DNA of 47,701 nt from Acidimicrobiia bacterium (GTDB taxonomy: Bacteria; Actinomycetota; Acidimicrobiia; IMCC26256; PALSA-610): assembly GCA_027494135.1 (NCBI GenBank), contig JAOSJK010000056.1, positions 1 through 47,701 of the forward strand. Reading direction: 5' to 3'. Position numbers and translations under genes: made by a program. Below the pieces are notes generated by a model. It was not told the DNA's origin. It saw only the letters and a list, made by a program, of their open reading frames with translations, and did not search any database. This document shows, one piece after another, positions 26,585 to 35,534 of this stretch. How positions within the stretch are numbered: the first letter of the stretch is position 1; every line of letters begins with the position of its first letter.

Positions 26585-26986
26585 TCAGGGTGCGTCGTGG
26601 CCGGCGGCTCGAGGAGGGGTGCGCGGGTCGGCGTCCATCCGCTCCTTGAAGTCGTCCCAGCGGTCCTTGGCGATCTGGATCTCCGAGGCAGGGATCTTCG
26701 CGGTCCGCTTCGAGAAGATGTGGAGTAGCACGAGCAGTCGGTCCGAACGGCGGTAGAGGACGCGGTAGAGCTGTCGCCCGTAGTGGCACCGAAGCTCGCG
26801 CAGTTCGCCATCGACTTGTGAGCTGTGCGGAAACGGCAGGTGGGGAACCTGGTCGCTGAGCAGGTTGAGGCGCTCGATCTGGAGAGCCAGCACGGCGGCG
26901 ATCTCGTCGTCGACGTCGTCGAGGAACGCACGTACAGGTTCGGCCCCGTCAGGTGCCCGGTAGTACACGGCGTGGAACGAGGCCAT
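26585..26986 (-). CDS. higB: HigB/Gp49-like (RelE superfamily) toxin
   Basis: A 133-residue intact toxin of the phage-derived Gp49-like/HigB family, ribosome-dependent mRNA interferases. Recognisable segments are GELRELRCHYGRQLYRVLYRR, the SDRLLVLLHIFSKRTAKIP strand and the SEIQIAKDRWDDF helix. It is encoded before the antitoxin. The ATG at 26986 is preceded by TAGGTT, 6 nt upstream, so the message is probably leaderless. It may stabilise the element. Confidence 0.82.
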   Translation of the reverse strand: MASFHAVYYRAPDGAEPVRAFLDDVDDEIAAVLALQIERLNLLSDQVPHLPFPHSSQVDGELRELRCHYGRQLYRVLYRRSDRLLVLLHIFSKRTAKIPASEIQIAKDRWDDFKERMDADPRTPPRAAGHDAP

Positions 26987-26992
26987 GAGACG

Positions 26993-26998
26993 AACCTA
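26993..26998 (-). promoter_or_regulatory. -10 box of the HigBA leaderless promoter
   Basis: TAGGTT on the minus strand ends 6 nt before the HigB ATG. The same TANNNT-N6-ATG geometry occurs before the AbiEi, MarR and MFS starts, so it is read as a leaderless promoter. No -35 box is clear. Confidence 0.5.
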
Positions 26999-27000
26999 GG

Positions 27001-28137
27001 TCAGTAGGAGCAGCCGCTCGTCGGGAGGTCCCGGGGTGCGAGGGGTTCGCCATCTGCGATGGCGACGAAGAACGGCTGCGGGCATCGCTGGGTGCCGTCG
27101 ACGCGGATGCCGAAGTGGAGGTGCGGTCCGGTGCTGTTGCCCGTGGATGCGCTGTCGAGGATGTGCTGTCCAACGCTGACGCGGTCGCCGATCGCGACGG
27201 CTTGGGTTCCGGGGTTGCCGTGGCAGTAGGTGTACTGAGCGCCATCGTCGCCGTTGAAGATGACGCCGATTCCGCACTTCCCGCTTGTCGGGGTGCCGAC
27301 GACGACGCCGTTGGTGACGGCGAACAGGGGCGTGCCAGTCGGGACAGGGATGTCGGCTGCGGGGTAGTCGTGGTGGGGCTTGGTGAACCAGCGCGGGTTG
27401 TCGTCGTACCAGTGCCGTTCGACCGGTAGGGCGTAGTCGCCGCTGACGGCGAGGTCCCCGCCGGGGCAAGCGAGCGCGCCGAGCGTGGCGAACGGATCGG
27501 CCGGGGCGGGCGTCGTGCCAGCGTGAGCGAGCATCGAGTCGTACACGGAGCTGAGCGAAGTCCAGTACGTCGTGGCCGATGCCCAGGTTCCGGCGAGCCC
27601 ACCCCACGTCGTCGCTGACGCGCCGGCCCGTGGTGCGACGTTCGGGTTGGCCAGCGGAGCGTCGTTGCCCAGGGCGTACTTCTTGAGCAGCTGGATCTGC
27701 GCGCGCACGCCGATGATCGGATCGACGAACGCCGACCCGGATGCTGCGCCGTCGTAGTGGGCGATACCGGCGAAGTTGTTGATGGCGGTATCGCTGTTGG
27801 TGAAGTGGCCCGTCTCGAGCACGGCCTGCGCGAGCGCCATGTCACCTCGGACTCCTTCGGCGTCGCCCTCGCTGAGGTAGAGCGCGATGAGATCGTCGAT
27901 GGCGATCCCGAGGCGAGCGGGTTGGCCGCGGCCGGTGCTGTTCCACCAGGCGCGCAGGTCGCTCACGGTCAGGGCCGATGGGCCGAGGATGCTCGGTGTG
28001 CCGTCGTCGGCGACCTCGCCGATCTCGCCGCAGCCGGGCGGTGATGAGCCGCCGACGCCGATGGCGAGGATCGGCAGGGAGGTGAGTCCTCCGATGGTCA
28101 CGAGACAGGCGAGTGCGGCCGCAGCAGGGAGCTTCAT
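27001..28137 (-). CDS. Bifunctional cell-wall hydrolase: glucosaminidase-like plus M23 endopeptidase
   Basis: A 378-residue exported enzyme expected to open peptidoglycan locally for the conjugation channel. The N-terminal signal/membrane segment is about residues 1-26. A lysozyme/glucosaminidase-like domain follows (about 60-190), with MALAQAVLETGHFT carrying the likely catalytic Glu. The C-terminal LytM/M23 domain (about 245-370) has the Zn ligands in HHDYPAAD and HLHFG, and YCHG. The frame is intact. ATG 28137 is 5 nt after the motif CCTACC, part of the repeated GGGCCTACG promoter, and it is divergent from the T4SS operon. Confidence 0.87.
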   Translation of the reverse strand: MKLPAAAALACLVTIGGLTSLPILAIGVGGSSPPGCGEIGEVADDGTPSILGPSALTVSDLRAWWNSTGRGQPARLGIAIDDLIALYLSEGDAEGVRGDMALAQAVLETGHFTNSDTAINNFAGIAHYDGAASGSAFVDPIIGVRAQIQLLKKYALGNDAPLANPNVAPRAGASATTWGGLAGTWASATTYWTSLSSVYDSMLAHAGTTPAPADPFATLGALACPGGDLAVSGDYALPVERHWYDDNPRWFTKPHHDYPAADIPVPTGTPLFAVTNGVVVGTPTSGKCGIGVIFNGDDGAQYTYCHGNPGTQAVAIGDRVSVGQHILDSASTGNSTGPHLHFGIRVDGTQRCPQPFFVAIADGEPLAPRDLPTSGCSY

Positions 28138-28142
28138 GACCA

Positions 28143-28171
28143 GGTAGGCCCCACGGGCGCGGATTCTTCGC
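28143..28171 (-). promoter_or_regulatory. GGGCCTACG-type promoter, copy 3 (wall hydrolase)
   Basis: On the minus strand GCGAAG (28171-28166) is followed after 14 nt by GGGCCTACC (28151-28143), then 5 nt to the ATG at 28137. The layout matches copies 1 and 5 closely. It is divergent from copy 4, with the upstream boxes only about 10 bp apart. Confidence 0.6.
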
Positions 28172-28180
28172 GGACGCGTG

Positions 28181-28209
28181 GAGAGTTTTCGATCGTCGAG
28201 GGGCCTACG
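28181..28209 (+). promoter_or_regulatory. GGGCCTACG-type promoter, copy 4 (mating-pore operon)
   Basis: GAGAGTT (28181-28187) and GGGCCTACG (28201-28209) lie ahead of the VirB2-like gene, whose ribosome site is GAGGAGG at about 28240. A GTG at 28213 would open a short leader frame 3 nt after the box, but the gene at 28253 has the better start. Confidence 0.6.
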
Positions 28210-28252
28210 GGGGTGACGACTTTCGTCTCACCGCTCCCGAGGAGGTCCCCTC

Positions 28253-28543
28253 ATGATCCGAATCCCCGGTGTCCTCGCCCAGGTCTCGGTCGACCCGAGC
28301 ACCGATGGCATGCCCGGCGCCGACCTGATCCAGCAGCTCTTGAACTGGGCGCAGATGCTCGCCCTGTGGGGCAGCCTCGCCGCGCTGCTGATCGGGGCTG
28401 CCATGTACGGGCTGGCTCGTGAGGGCGGCAGCTACGGCGGCGCCAGCCGCGGCAAGACCCTCGCGCTGGGCGGCGTCGTGGGGGCGATCCTGGCCGGGGT
28501 CGCTCCGACTGCGGTGAACATGCTGTTCGAGGCGGCGAGCTGA
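28253..28543 (+). CDS. VirB2/TrbC-like conjugative pilin
   Basis: A 96-residue protein with two hydrophobic segments (about 36-54 and 69-91) separated by a short basic loop (GGASRGKTL), the layout of VirB2/TrbC-type pilins, which form the pilus or channel in the mating pore. The ATG at 28253 follows GAGGAGG. Its stop overlaps the next ATG (TGATG-type). Function is inferred from the architecture and position at the head of the T4SS genes. Confidence 0.7.
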   Translation: MIRIPGVLAQVSVDPSTDGMPGADLIQQLLNWAQMLALWGSLAALLIGAAMYGLAREGGSYGGASRGKTLALGGVVGAILAGVAPTAVNMLFEAAS

Positions 28544-29261
28544 TGTCCGGCCAGAACACGCCCCCGTCCCGTCGGACCGCGATCATCGCCGCTGCCGTGG
28601 TCGTCGCGCTCGTCGCTGGTGTCCTGCTCATCCGGTTCGACCAGGACAGCAGCTCTGGAAGCGACCGCAACGACTCGCGACCCGAGGTGACGGCAGCTCG
28701 ACCCACCGTTGCCAGTGGCGCCGCCGGACCAGCCGGTGATGCCGCTGGAGTCCCGGTCGGGTTCTCCGCGGACGAACCGGGCGCGGTCGCTGCGGCGGTC
28801 GCGTACTCGACGGCGTCGCAGCGGTGGCTCTACTTCACCGATGAGGAGATCGAAGCGGCGATCGCCGAGATCGCCACCCCGGTCGCCGCACCTCGCCTGG
28901 CCGAGGACGTCGTTGCCGATGTTGCGATGGCACGCGAGCAGCTCGCGCAGTCGTCGGGGCCGATCTGGTGGCTCGTCCGGCCGCTCGCGTGGCGCGTCGA
29001 CGACTTCCGCGACACCCAAGCTCGGGTGTCGGTGTGGACCGTCACGATCCTTTCCGCGGCGAGCGTCGCGCACCGCAGTCGGAGTTCCTCACGGTCACCT
29101 TGGACCTCTCGTGGGTCGATGGGGACTGGCGCGTCGACGGTGTGCGCGACACGCCCGGACCGACACCGATCACCGGCCCGCACGACCAACCGTGGGACGC
29201 GGAGCCGTTCGACCAGGCGCTCGACGGGTTCACCCGCATGGACGGGGAGCCGGTCTCGTGA
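28543..29261 (+). CDS. Membrane-anchored NTF2/VirB8-like protein, frameshifted
   Basis: About 239 residues. One N-terminal transmembrane segment (about 12-29) is followed by a linker and a probable NTF2-like domain (EPGAVAAAVAYSTASQRWLY, then WRVDDFRDTQARVSVWTV). A frameshift near 29060-29075 moves the C-terminus (PQSEFLTVTLDLSWVDGDWR) into another frame. Actinobacterial T4SS loci often encode such TcpC/VirB8-like proteins between the pilin and VirB6. Stop and next GTG overlap. Confidence 0.68.
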
Positions 29262-30739
29262 TCCTCGGCATCAGCTTCCCGAACCCGATCGGCTGGGTGA
29301 TCGACAAGGTCACCGGCTTCGTCGGCGACGTCGCCACCGCCGGCTTCGAGGTCATCATCGGCGGCCTGGTGGCGTGGGTCGTCGACGCCGTGATCTGGGT
29401 CGTCGGCGGCGTCTTCAACTTCTTCATCGACTCGACCGACCCGAACGTCCAGGCCGACTGGTTCATCACCGGCACCGGCCCCTACGCCACCACCGTCAGC
29501 ATCGGCGCCACCCTGCTGCTGCTGTTCGTTCTGGCCGGGATCGGCCAAGGCACCCTGAGCGGCGACGTCGGCGGGATGTTGCGACGCATGGCGCTCGAAC
29601 TGCCGGTCTCAGTCCTCGGCATGGTCGGCCTCGTCACCATCATCCAAGTGTTGATCCGGCTCACCGACGCGCTCTCCGGTCAGATCATCGGCAACTTCCA
29701 GGACGACATCTCCGACTTCACCGCGGTGGTCCTCACCCTCAGCCACCTCGGGGCGGAGTCGCCACCGCGTTCGTGGTCTTCGTCCTCGGGCTCGTCGCTG
29801 TGCTCGCCGGGCTCGTCCTGGTGCGCGGTGCTCGTCGTTCGCTCCGCGCTCATCTACATCGTGGTCGCGCTGGCCCCGATCGTCTTCGCCACGCGCTTGT
29901 GGCCCGCCACGAAGGGGGCGAGTCGCAAGCTGCTGGACCTGCTCGTCGCGCTGATCGTCTCCAAGCTCGTCATCGCCGTCGCACTCTCGGTCGCCGCAGC
30001 CGCGGCCGTCGGCACCGGGTCAGGCGGCGAAGTGACGTCGCTGCCCGAACCGGAGGTCTTCGCAGAGGATCCGGGGGAAGCGTCACGCAGGCCGTGGGCA
30101 TTCTGCTGACCGCAGCAGCAGCGTTCGGCGTCGCCGCGTTCTCCCCGTTGCTCGTCGCACGGCTGCTTCCGATCACCGAGGCCGCACTCGTCGCACAAGG
30201 CATACCGGGCTCACCCGTGAGGGCCGGGCACCAGGGCCTGATGATGGCCAACACCCTCCAGATGGTCACCGGCCGCCGCTACAGCCAGCTCGCGAGCGGA
30301 CGAGCCGGGAGCGGCGAAGCCGGAGGCGCCGGTGCCGGACCGCAGGGCGGCGCCCCACCACCGGGCGGTGCTCCGCCGCCGGGATCGGGCGCGCCGTCGG
30401 CCGGTGGCGCGGGTGGAGCCACCGGCGCCGGAGGTGCTGGCGGAGCCGGAGCTGGGGCAGCTGGTGCTGGAGCGGCCGCGACGGGGGGTGGGCGTCGCGG
30501 TGGTGGCCGCGGCCAAGGTCGTCGAGACGACCAAGAAGGGCATCGACACAGGTGCCCGTGTCGCCGGTGAGACCGCCCGCGAAGCGACCGAAGGCGCAGA
30601 GCCTGGCCGAGCTGCCCACCCGGCGGGCAGTCGCCCGGCATCGGATCCGCCCCCGGCACCGGAGCGGCCGTCGGGGCCATCGCGCCCGCCTGGCAGCTCC
30701 GACCCGGAACCCCCGAAGGGGCCGGACGATGTCAGCTGA
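29258..30739 (+). CDS. VirB6/TrbL-like polytopic membrane protein, multiply frameshifted
   Basis: The main membrane channel component, about 490 residues. Hydrophobic segments include FEVIIGGLVAWVVDAVIWVV, SIGATLLLLFVLAGIGQG, LPVSVLGMVGLVTIIQVLI and SALIYIVVALAPIVFATRLW, then a Gly/Ala/Pro-rich C-terminal tail. At least four frame changes (near 29755, 29815, 30070-30080 and 30480-30495) are needed to follow it. This is too many to be biological in an otherwise intact operon, so sequencing errors are likely. The GTG start at 29258 overlaps the preceding stop. Its stop overlaps the next gene. Confidence 0.75.
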
Positions 30740-32219
30740 ACGAGTGGACCGGTCCTACCGGCTCGAACCACTCGACGCCTCGGGAATCTTCCTCGGCCTC
30801 GGCTTGGTGCAGTGCATCCTGCTCGGCGGTGGCATCGCCCTGGCCGTCGCGACCCTCAGCGCAGGCGCCCCGCTGCCGGTCGCCGCAGTCCCGGTGTTCG
30901 TCGGCACGGCGGTGAGCTTCACGCGGATCGGCGGCCACGCCACCTGGGAGTGGGTGCCCCTGCTGTCGGGTTGGACCTGGGCGCGACTGCGTCGCGGTCG
31001 ACGCTGGACGGCTCCGCTCCCGCTGTGGACATCGAACGAGGGGCCAGCACCCATGCCGCCGTGCCTCGACGGGCTCGACATCGTGGGCATCGACTGGCAC
31101 GCCGGTGCGTCGCTCGGAGCGGTGCGCGACCGGCACCGCCACACCCTCACCGCGGTGGTCCCCGCGTCAGGCCCGCAGTTCGTGGTCGAACCTCGCGGCG
31201 AACAAGAGCGGCTCCTCGCTGGATGGGGCGACCTCCTCGGCCAGTACGCGGTCGAACGTGGCGTCGTCTCCCACCTGTCGTGGTCCGACCTCGCCCAATC
31301 CTCCGGCATGGCGGACCACATCGCCTGGCTCAGCTCCGACGAACGAGGTACCCCCAACCACACGGCGGCGGCGTCGTACCGCGACCTGCTCGAGGTCGGC
31401 ACCGCGTCGGCCATCAACCACGAGGCAGTCGTCACCATCACCGTCGCCCGCGAACGCCTCTCGCGGCGCCGCGCCGGGAGAGGAAGTGTCGACGAGCAGC
31501 TCCGTCGGGCGCTCGTCACGTCGATCGAAGCGCTCCTTCGTGGCCTGCGATCGGCAGACCTCGCCGCGTCCGACCCGCTCGACCCGACCGGGCTGCAGCG
31601 CCTCGTCCGGTCCCGCATCGATCCCGTCGGGGAACGGCCCCGTCCCCGTCGAGGACGTCTCGTCGAACGCCTCGCGCTCGTCCGCGCCGGAACGGCGGGT
31701 CCGCTCGCCTTGGACACCGACTGGCGGCACCTCCGCGTCGACGGAGCGTTCCACCGAACCTGGTGGGTCGGCACCTGGCCTCGCCTCGCGGTGCCACCGG
31801 CCTGGCTGGAACCGTTCCTTTCCAGCGGCGGGGTCACTCGGTCGATGACCGTCTACTTCCAGCCGGTCTCCACCCACCAGTCCCGGCGCCGTATCGAGCG
31901 CGACCTGGTGAAGCTCGACTCCGACGCCGTCACGAAGGAGGAGAAGGGACGGCGCATCGATGCCCGCCACCGCCGTGCCACCCAAGCGCTGCTCGACCGC
32001 GAGGAGGAGCTCGTCGCCGGCTACCCCGAGATGGGCTACGCCGGGCTCGTCACCGTCTCGGCCCGGAACCTTGACGACCTCGACGAACACTCCGAGATCA
32101 TCGAGCAACTCGCACGCGAGAGCGGCATGGACCTGCGCGTCCTCGACGCCCGCCAAGACCTCGGCTGGGCCGCCGCTCTCCCGCTCGGCCTCGCCCCTTC
32201 GACCCTCCTCGCGTCATGA
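30729..32219 (+). CDS. SCO6880-like T4SS protein with VirB3/PrgI-like N-terminus
   Basis: A 496-residue protein in an intact frame. Residues about 18-62 contain two membrane segments (SGIFLGLGLVQCILLGGGI, LPVAAVPVFVGTAVSF) like VirB3/PrgI. The remainder resembles the SCO6880-type, VirB4-N-terminal-like domain that precedes the ATPase in actinobacterial T4SS loci. The ATPase motor is on the next gene, so the VirB4 function is split over two proteins. Start ATG 30729 overlaps the previous gene, and its stop overlaps the VirB4-like start. Confidence 0.78.
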   Translation: MSAERVDRSYRLEPLDASGIFLGLGLVQCILLGGGIALAVATLSAGAPLPVAAVPVFVGTAVSFTRIGGHATWEWVPLLSGWTWARLRRGRRWTAPLPLWTSNEGPAPMPPCLDGLDIVGIDWHAGASLGAVRDRHRHTLTAVVPASGPQFVVEPRGEQERLLAGWGDLLGQYAVERGVVSHLSWSDLAQSSGMADHIAWLSSDERGTPNHTAAASYRDLLEVGTASAINHEAVVTITVARERLSRRRAGRGSVDEQLRRALVTSIEALLRGLRSADLAASDPLDPTGLQRLVRSRIDPVGERPRPRRGRLVERLALVRAGTAGPLALDTDWRHLRVDGAFHRTWWVGTWPRLAVPPAWLEPFLSSGGVTRSMTVYFQPVSTHQSRRRIERDLVKLDSDAVTKEEKGRRIDARHRRATQALLDREEELVAGYPEMGYAGLVTVSARNLDDLDEHSEIIEQLARESGMDLRVLDARQDLGWAAALPLGLAPSTLLAS

Positions 32220-33529
32220 CCCGGCCGTCGCTGCGAGTCCGCTACCACCAGGGCACCACCGCCCACGTGTCGAGCATCTATCCGTTCTCGGTCCAGGGGT
32301 CGTTCGGGCACCGAGGAACCTACGTCGGCCTCGACCTCCTCGCCGGGGGAGGAGAGTTCTGCTGGGACCCTTTCGAGGCGTACGCCACGGGACTCGTCAC
32401 CAACCCCAATGGCTGGATCCTCGGAGAGCCCGGCAACGGCAAGTCCGCGCTCGTGAAGTGCCTCCTGTGGCGCCAAGCCGCGATCTACGGCACCGGTCCG
32501 GGCGGGCGCTGGACCGCCATCGCGGATCCCAAAGGGGAGTACGCCACCCTCGCCGAGCACCTGGGGCTCACCGTCGTGAAGCTGAGCCCCGGCGGTACGG
32601 CCACCATCAACCCACTCGCCCCCGGACCCGCAGCCGACCACGAACCCGCCGACAAGCAGATCCTTCGACGCGCCGAGATGTGCACCGCGCTCGTCGGCAC
32701 CGTGCTCGAACGCAGCCTCACCCAGCTCGAGGACGCCGTCGTGTTCGCCGCGGTTGACCAACTCACCACCGCACCCCTCGACGAACCCACCCTCACCGAC
32801 GTCGCTCGCCTCGTCGCCAACCCGACCGAGGCGATGGCCGAACGGCTCCGCAGCACCGACCGCGATCTCGCCGTGGACACTGCGACGGTCGCCTACGCCC
32901 TCGACAAGCTCCTGTCCCGATCGCTGCGCGGCATGTTCGACGGCACCTCCACCGTCCCGCTGCGATGGGACGGACCCGGCGTCGTGCTCGACCTCTCCGC
33001 GGTGCCGCTCGACTCCGACGCGCTGCCGCTCGTCATGGTCGCCGCCGCAGGCTGGTTCCAACAGCTCATGGCCTGCCCCGGTCCCCAACGGGTCCAGATC
33101 CTCGACGAAGCCTGGGCGCTCCTCGGCAACCGCCACACCGCCGGCTACCTCCAGACGAGCTTCAAGCTCGGCCGCACCTATGGCGTCGCCAACCTCTGCA
33201 TCACCCACCGCGCCTCGGACCTCGTCGCCCAGGCCGATGACGGCACCGCCACCAGCAAGATCGCGGCCGGGCTCCTCGCCGACTCGGCCACCAAGATCAT
33301 CCTTCGCCAGGCCCCCGACCAGCTCGACGCCGCGGTCGCCCACTTCGGGCTCAGCGCACCCGAAGCGTCGATCGTCGGCCAGCTCACCCGAGGCCGCGCG
33401 TTGTGGAAGCTCGGAGGCCGCACCGCGGTCGTCCAACACGTCCTCGGTTCCGGCGAGCAGCCCATCGTCGACACCGACGCCCGGATGCACGGAACAACAG
33501 CGACGGCTGAGCGGACCGAGGCGGCATGA
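32216..33529 (+). CDS. VirB4-like conjugation ATPase
   Basis: A 437-residue AAA+/FtsK-HerA-type ATPase that would energise pilus assembly and secretion. Walker A is GEPGNGKSALV (about 70-80), Walker B VQILDEAWALL (about 293-303), with TFKLGR-like SFKLGRTYGVANLCITHR further on, typical of VirB4/TraC. It lacks the usual N-terminal VirB4 part, which is provided by the upstream SCO6880-like protein. The frame is intact and overlaps the previous gene by 4 bp. Confidence 0.88.
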   Translation: MTRPSLRVRYHQGTTAHVSSIYPFSVQGSFGHRGTYVGLDLLAGGGEFCWDPFEAYATGLVTNPNGWILGEPGNGKSALVKCLLWRQAAIYGTGPGGRWTAIADPKGEYATLAEHLGLTVVKLSPGGTATINPLAPGPAADHEPADKQILRRAEMCTALVGTVLERSLTQLEDAVVFAAVDQLTTAPLDEPTLTDVARLVANPTEAMAERLRSTDRDLAVDTATVAYALDKLLSRSLRGMFDGTSTVPLRWDGPGVVLDLSAVPLDSDALPLVMVAAAGWFQQLMACPGPQRVQILDEAWALLGNRHTAGYLQTSFKLGRTYGVANLCITHRASDLVAQADDGTATSKIAAGLLADSATKIILRQAPDQLDAAVAHFGLSAPEASIVGQLTRGRALWKLGGRTAVVQHVLGSGEQPIVDTDARMHGTTATAERTEAA

Positions 33530-33532
33530 GCC

Positions 33533-34603
33533 ATGTACGACCGCGACGCACTCCTGGCCGCCGTCGACCTCCGGGCCCTCGCCGACGACCTCCTCGGTCA
33601 TCGGTCCGGCGGTGGCCGGTCCCCGATGTGGCCCTGCCCGAACACCCAGCACGCCCAGAGCGGACGCACCCCGCCGGTCAGCATCTTCAACAGCCGCCGC
33701 GGCGAGCAACGGTGGCGCTGCCACGGCTGCGGTGACGGCGGAACCGCCATCGACCTCGTGCTCGCGGTCCGGGGTTGCACCCCACGCGACGCCATGACCT
33801 ACCTCGCTGAACGCGCAGGTCACCGTGAACAGCCCGAGAACTGGCTTCCCACCCCACGCCCTGCGGTACCGCGGACGCTGCCCCCGGCTGGATGTCGTGA
33901 CCCCGAAGGACTCGACCGCTACGTCGACGAGTGCGCGGAGCGCCTCTGGACACCCCAGGCCCGAGGCTGGCGACGGTGGCTGACCAACATCCGCGGCCTA
34001 CCGCGCGACGTGCTCGTCGAGAACCGAGTCGGAGCGGACTTCGGCCCGCGCTCCCAACCCCGGCCCGACGGCATGCCCCGCACCGCCGGCATCGTGCTCC
34101 CGGCGATCGAGAACGGCCACGCCGTCTACGCCCAGATCCGGGTTCCCCACCCGAAACCCGATCGGCCTCGCTACCTCAACCCGACCTCGGACCTCGCCAC
34201 CAACCCCCGCCTCTCCCGAGCCCGGCCGGTCGAGACACGCCACCGCGAGATCATCGTGACCGAGGGTGCGATCGACGCGCTATCGGCCGCGGCCGCCGGC
34301 TACCGCGCTGTCGCCGTGCTCAGCGCCACCTACGGCGACGCGGCCGTCGCCACCTCCCTCGCCAAGCTGCCGCATCCACTCGTCATCGCGTTCGATGCTG
34401 ACGAAGCAGGTCGTGCCGGAGCGCACCGCTTGGCGTCGCTGCTCGAGGCGCGCCAGCGTCCGCCCGTCGTCATCGACCTCGAACGCGGCGACCTCAACGA
34501 CACCATGCGACGAGCCAACAACTGGCCGGACCAGATGGCGCGGACCGTCGCCCACGCGATGCAACACAATGGCGTCCCTGCGGGCGTGAGCGTGAGCCGC
34601 TGA
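33533..34603 (+). CDS. CHC2 zinc-finger/Toprim DNA primase-like protein
   Basis: A 356-residue primase-like protein. The zinc-ribbon ligands C35, H40, C63 and C66 are visible (WPCPNTQH, RCHGCGDGG), followed by a Toprim domain with IIVTEGAIDAL (about 242) and VIAFDADEAG (about 285), the Glu and DxD metal residues. It could prime complementary-strand synthesis in the recipient or initiate element replication. It is the last gene of the mating-pore operon. Its stop abuts that of the convergent gene. Confidence 0.87.
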   Translation: MYDRDALLAAVDLRALADDLLGHRSGGGRSPMWPCPNTQHAQSGRTPPVSIFNSRRGEQRWRCHGCGDGGTAIDLVLAVRGCTPRDAMTYLAERAGHREQPENWLPTPRPAVPRTLPPAGCRDPEGLDRYVDECAERLWTPQARGWRRWLTNIRGLPRDVLVENRVGADFGPRSQPRPDGMPRTAGIVLPAIENGHAVYAQIRVPHPKPDRPRYLNPTSDLATNPRLSRARPVETRHREIIVTEGAIDALSAAAAGYRAVAVLSATYGDAAVATSLAKLPHPLVIAFDADEAGRAGAHRLASLLEARQRPPVVIDLERGDLNDTMRRANNWPDQMARTVAHAMQHNGVPAGVSVSR

Positions 34604-35183
34604 TCAGACGCCGAGCGGCGCGGCGAGGGCGTCCTCGACTGCTCCAACGCCGCGATCACCAGCGAGAAGTGTCGTCACGACCACCGTCAGGTACGGCACC
34701 CATGGCCCCGCGAGGCAGTAGGGCGGGTCGCTCTCGAAGGTCATGTCGAGACGACCCGCCGCCAGGTCCGGTCGGAACTCACGGATCACGCCGTACCAGA
34801 CCGACGCCCACGCGCCCTTGTGCCACACGAGCAAACGCCGGTCGGTCACCAGGATGCGCAGCGCACCCAACGGTCGCCACTGCGGCGCCGCCAACGCCTC
34901 AGCCTCATGACGCACGGCGACGAGCCACGGCGCTGCCCGCTGCGGTCAACCCGAACATGAGCGGACCACCGATCGCAACGACGCGCGGCGCGACGTAGGA
35001 GACGTCTGCCCCGTGGAACCGCCAACCCTGCGCAGGAAGGTCAGCGTGGAGCACCTCTCCCGCATCCAGCAGCACTGGACTCGGAATGCTCGGCAACTCC
35101 CCACCAGCGGCGATGTGCTCAGCCAGGTCGGTCGCGGCAGTCCCCCCGGTGCCGATGTCGCCGCGACTCCACGTCGCATCCAT
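34604..35183 (-). CDS. Hypothetical protein, frameshifted
   Basis: About 193 residues with no recognised family. N-terminal half: MDATWSRGDIGTGGTAATDL through FGLTAAGSAVARR. The second half reads in another frame from near 34915 (EAEALAAPQWRPLGALRILV, then TDRRLLVWHKG and VWYGVIREFRPD). The latter resembles PH-like/GRAM-type beta-barrel domains by its alternating strands, but that is only an impression. ATG 35183 is preceded by TACGCT, 7 nt upstream, so leaderless transcription is likely. It is divergent from the small gene at 35260. Confidence 0.58.
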
Positions 35184-35259
35184 GCAGCCAAGCGTACGCC
35201 CGCCCCATGACAGATGCAGCCCCTCGCACGACGAACAAACGTTCGATACGGTCGCGGGC

Positions 35260-35467
35260 ATGCGGAACCTGGAGGAACGCTTCGAGGACCTTTCGGCGAA
35301 GCGCCGCCTGCGCCCAGCTGAACCGCGAGCAGATCAGCGAGATGATCGCGATCACAAGCAACCTCATCGAGGAGCGCAAGCGCATCCGAGTCGTCCTCGC
35401 TCGGCTGCCCGAGAGCTTCGGCGAGGTCCGACAACTCCTCAACGAGCTGAACCGCACCGTGCGCTGA
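35260..35467 (+). CDS. Small helical protein, frameshifted
   Basis: About 69 residues. It begins MRNLEERFEDLSAKRR; a frameshift near 35305-35315 leads to LNREQISEMIAITSNLIEER and FGEVRQLLNELNRTVR. It is strongly helical, perhaps a coiled coil. No family is recognised. TACGGT lies 7 nt before the ATG as a possible leaderless -10 box. It is followed by a hairpin at 35479-35500. Confidence 0.5.
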
Positions 35468-35478
35468 GCCCCCGTCAT

Positions 35479-35500
35479 CGGACCGAACGCGATCGGTCCG
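35479..35500 (+). terminator. Hairpin before the coupling-protein operon
   Basis: CGGACCGA (35479-35486) pairs with TCGGTCCG (35493-35500) across 6 nt. It lies just after the 35260-35467 gene and abuts the upstream box of the next promoter, so it may be a terminator or an operator. No U-run. Confidence 0.5.
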
Positions 35501-35529
35501 CGAAGTTTCGCCTCGCCGAGGGGCCTACG
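35500..35529 (+). promoter_or_regulatory. GGGCCTACG-type promoter, copy 5 (coupling-protein operon)
   Basis: GCGAAGTT (35500-35507) and GGGCCTACG (35521-35529), then TGGGT and the ATG at 35535. CCTACG ends exactly 5 nt before the start codon, as at 14511 and 28137. This is the cleanest copy of the two-box pattern. Confidence 0.65.
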
Positions 35530-35534
35530 TGGGT

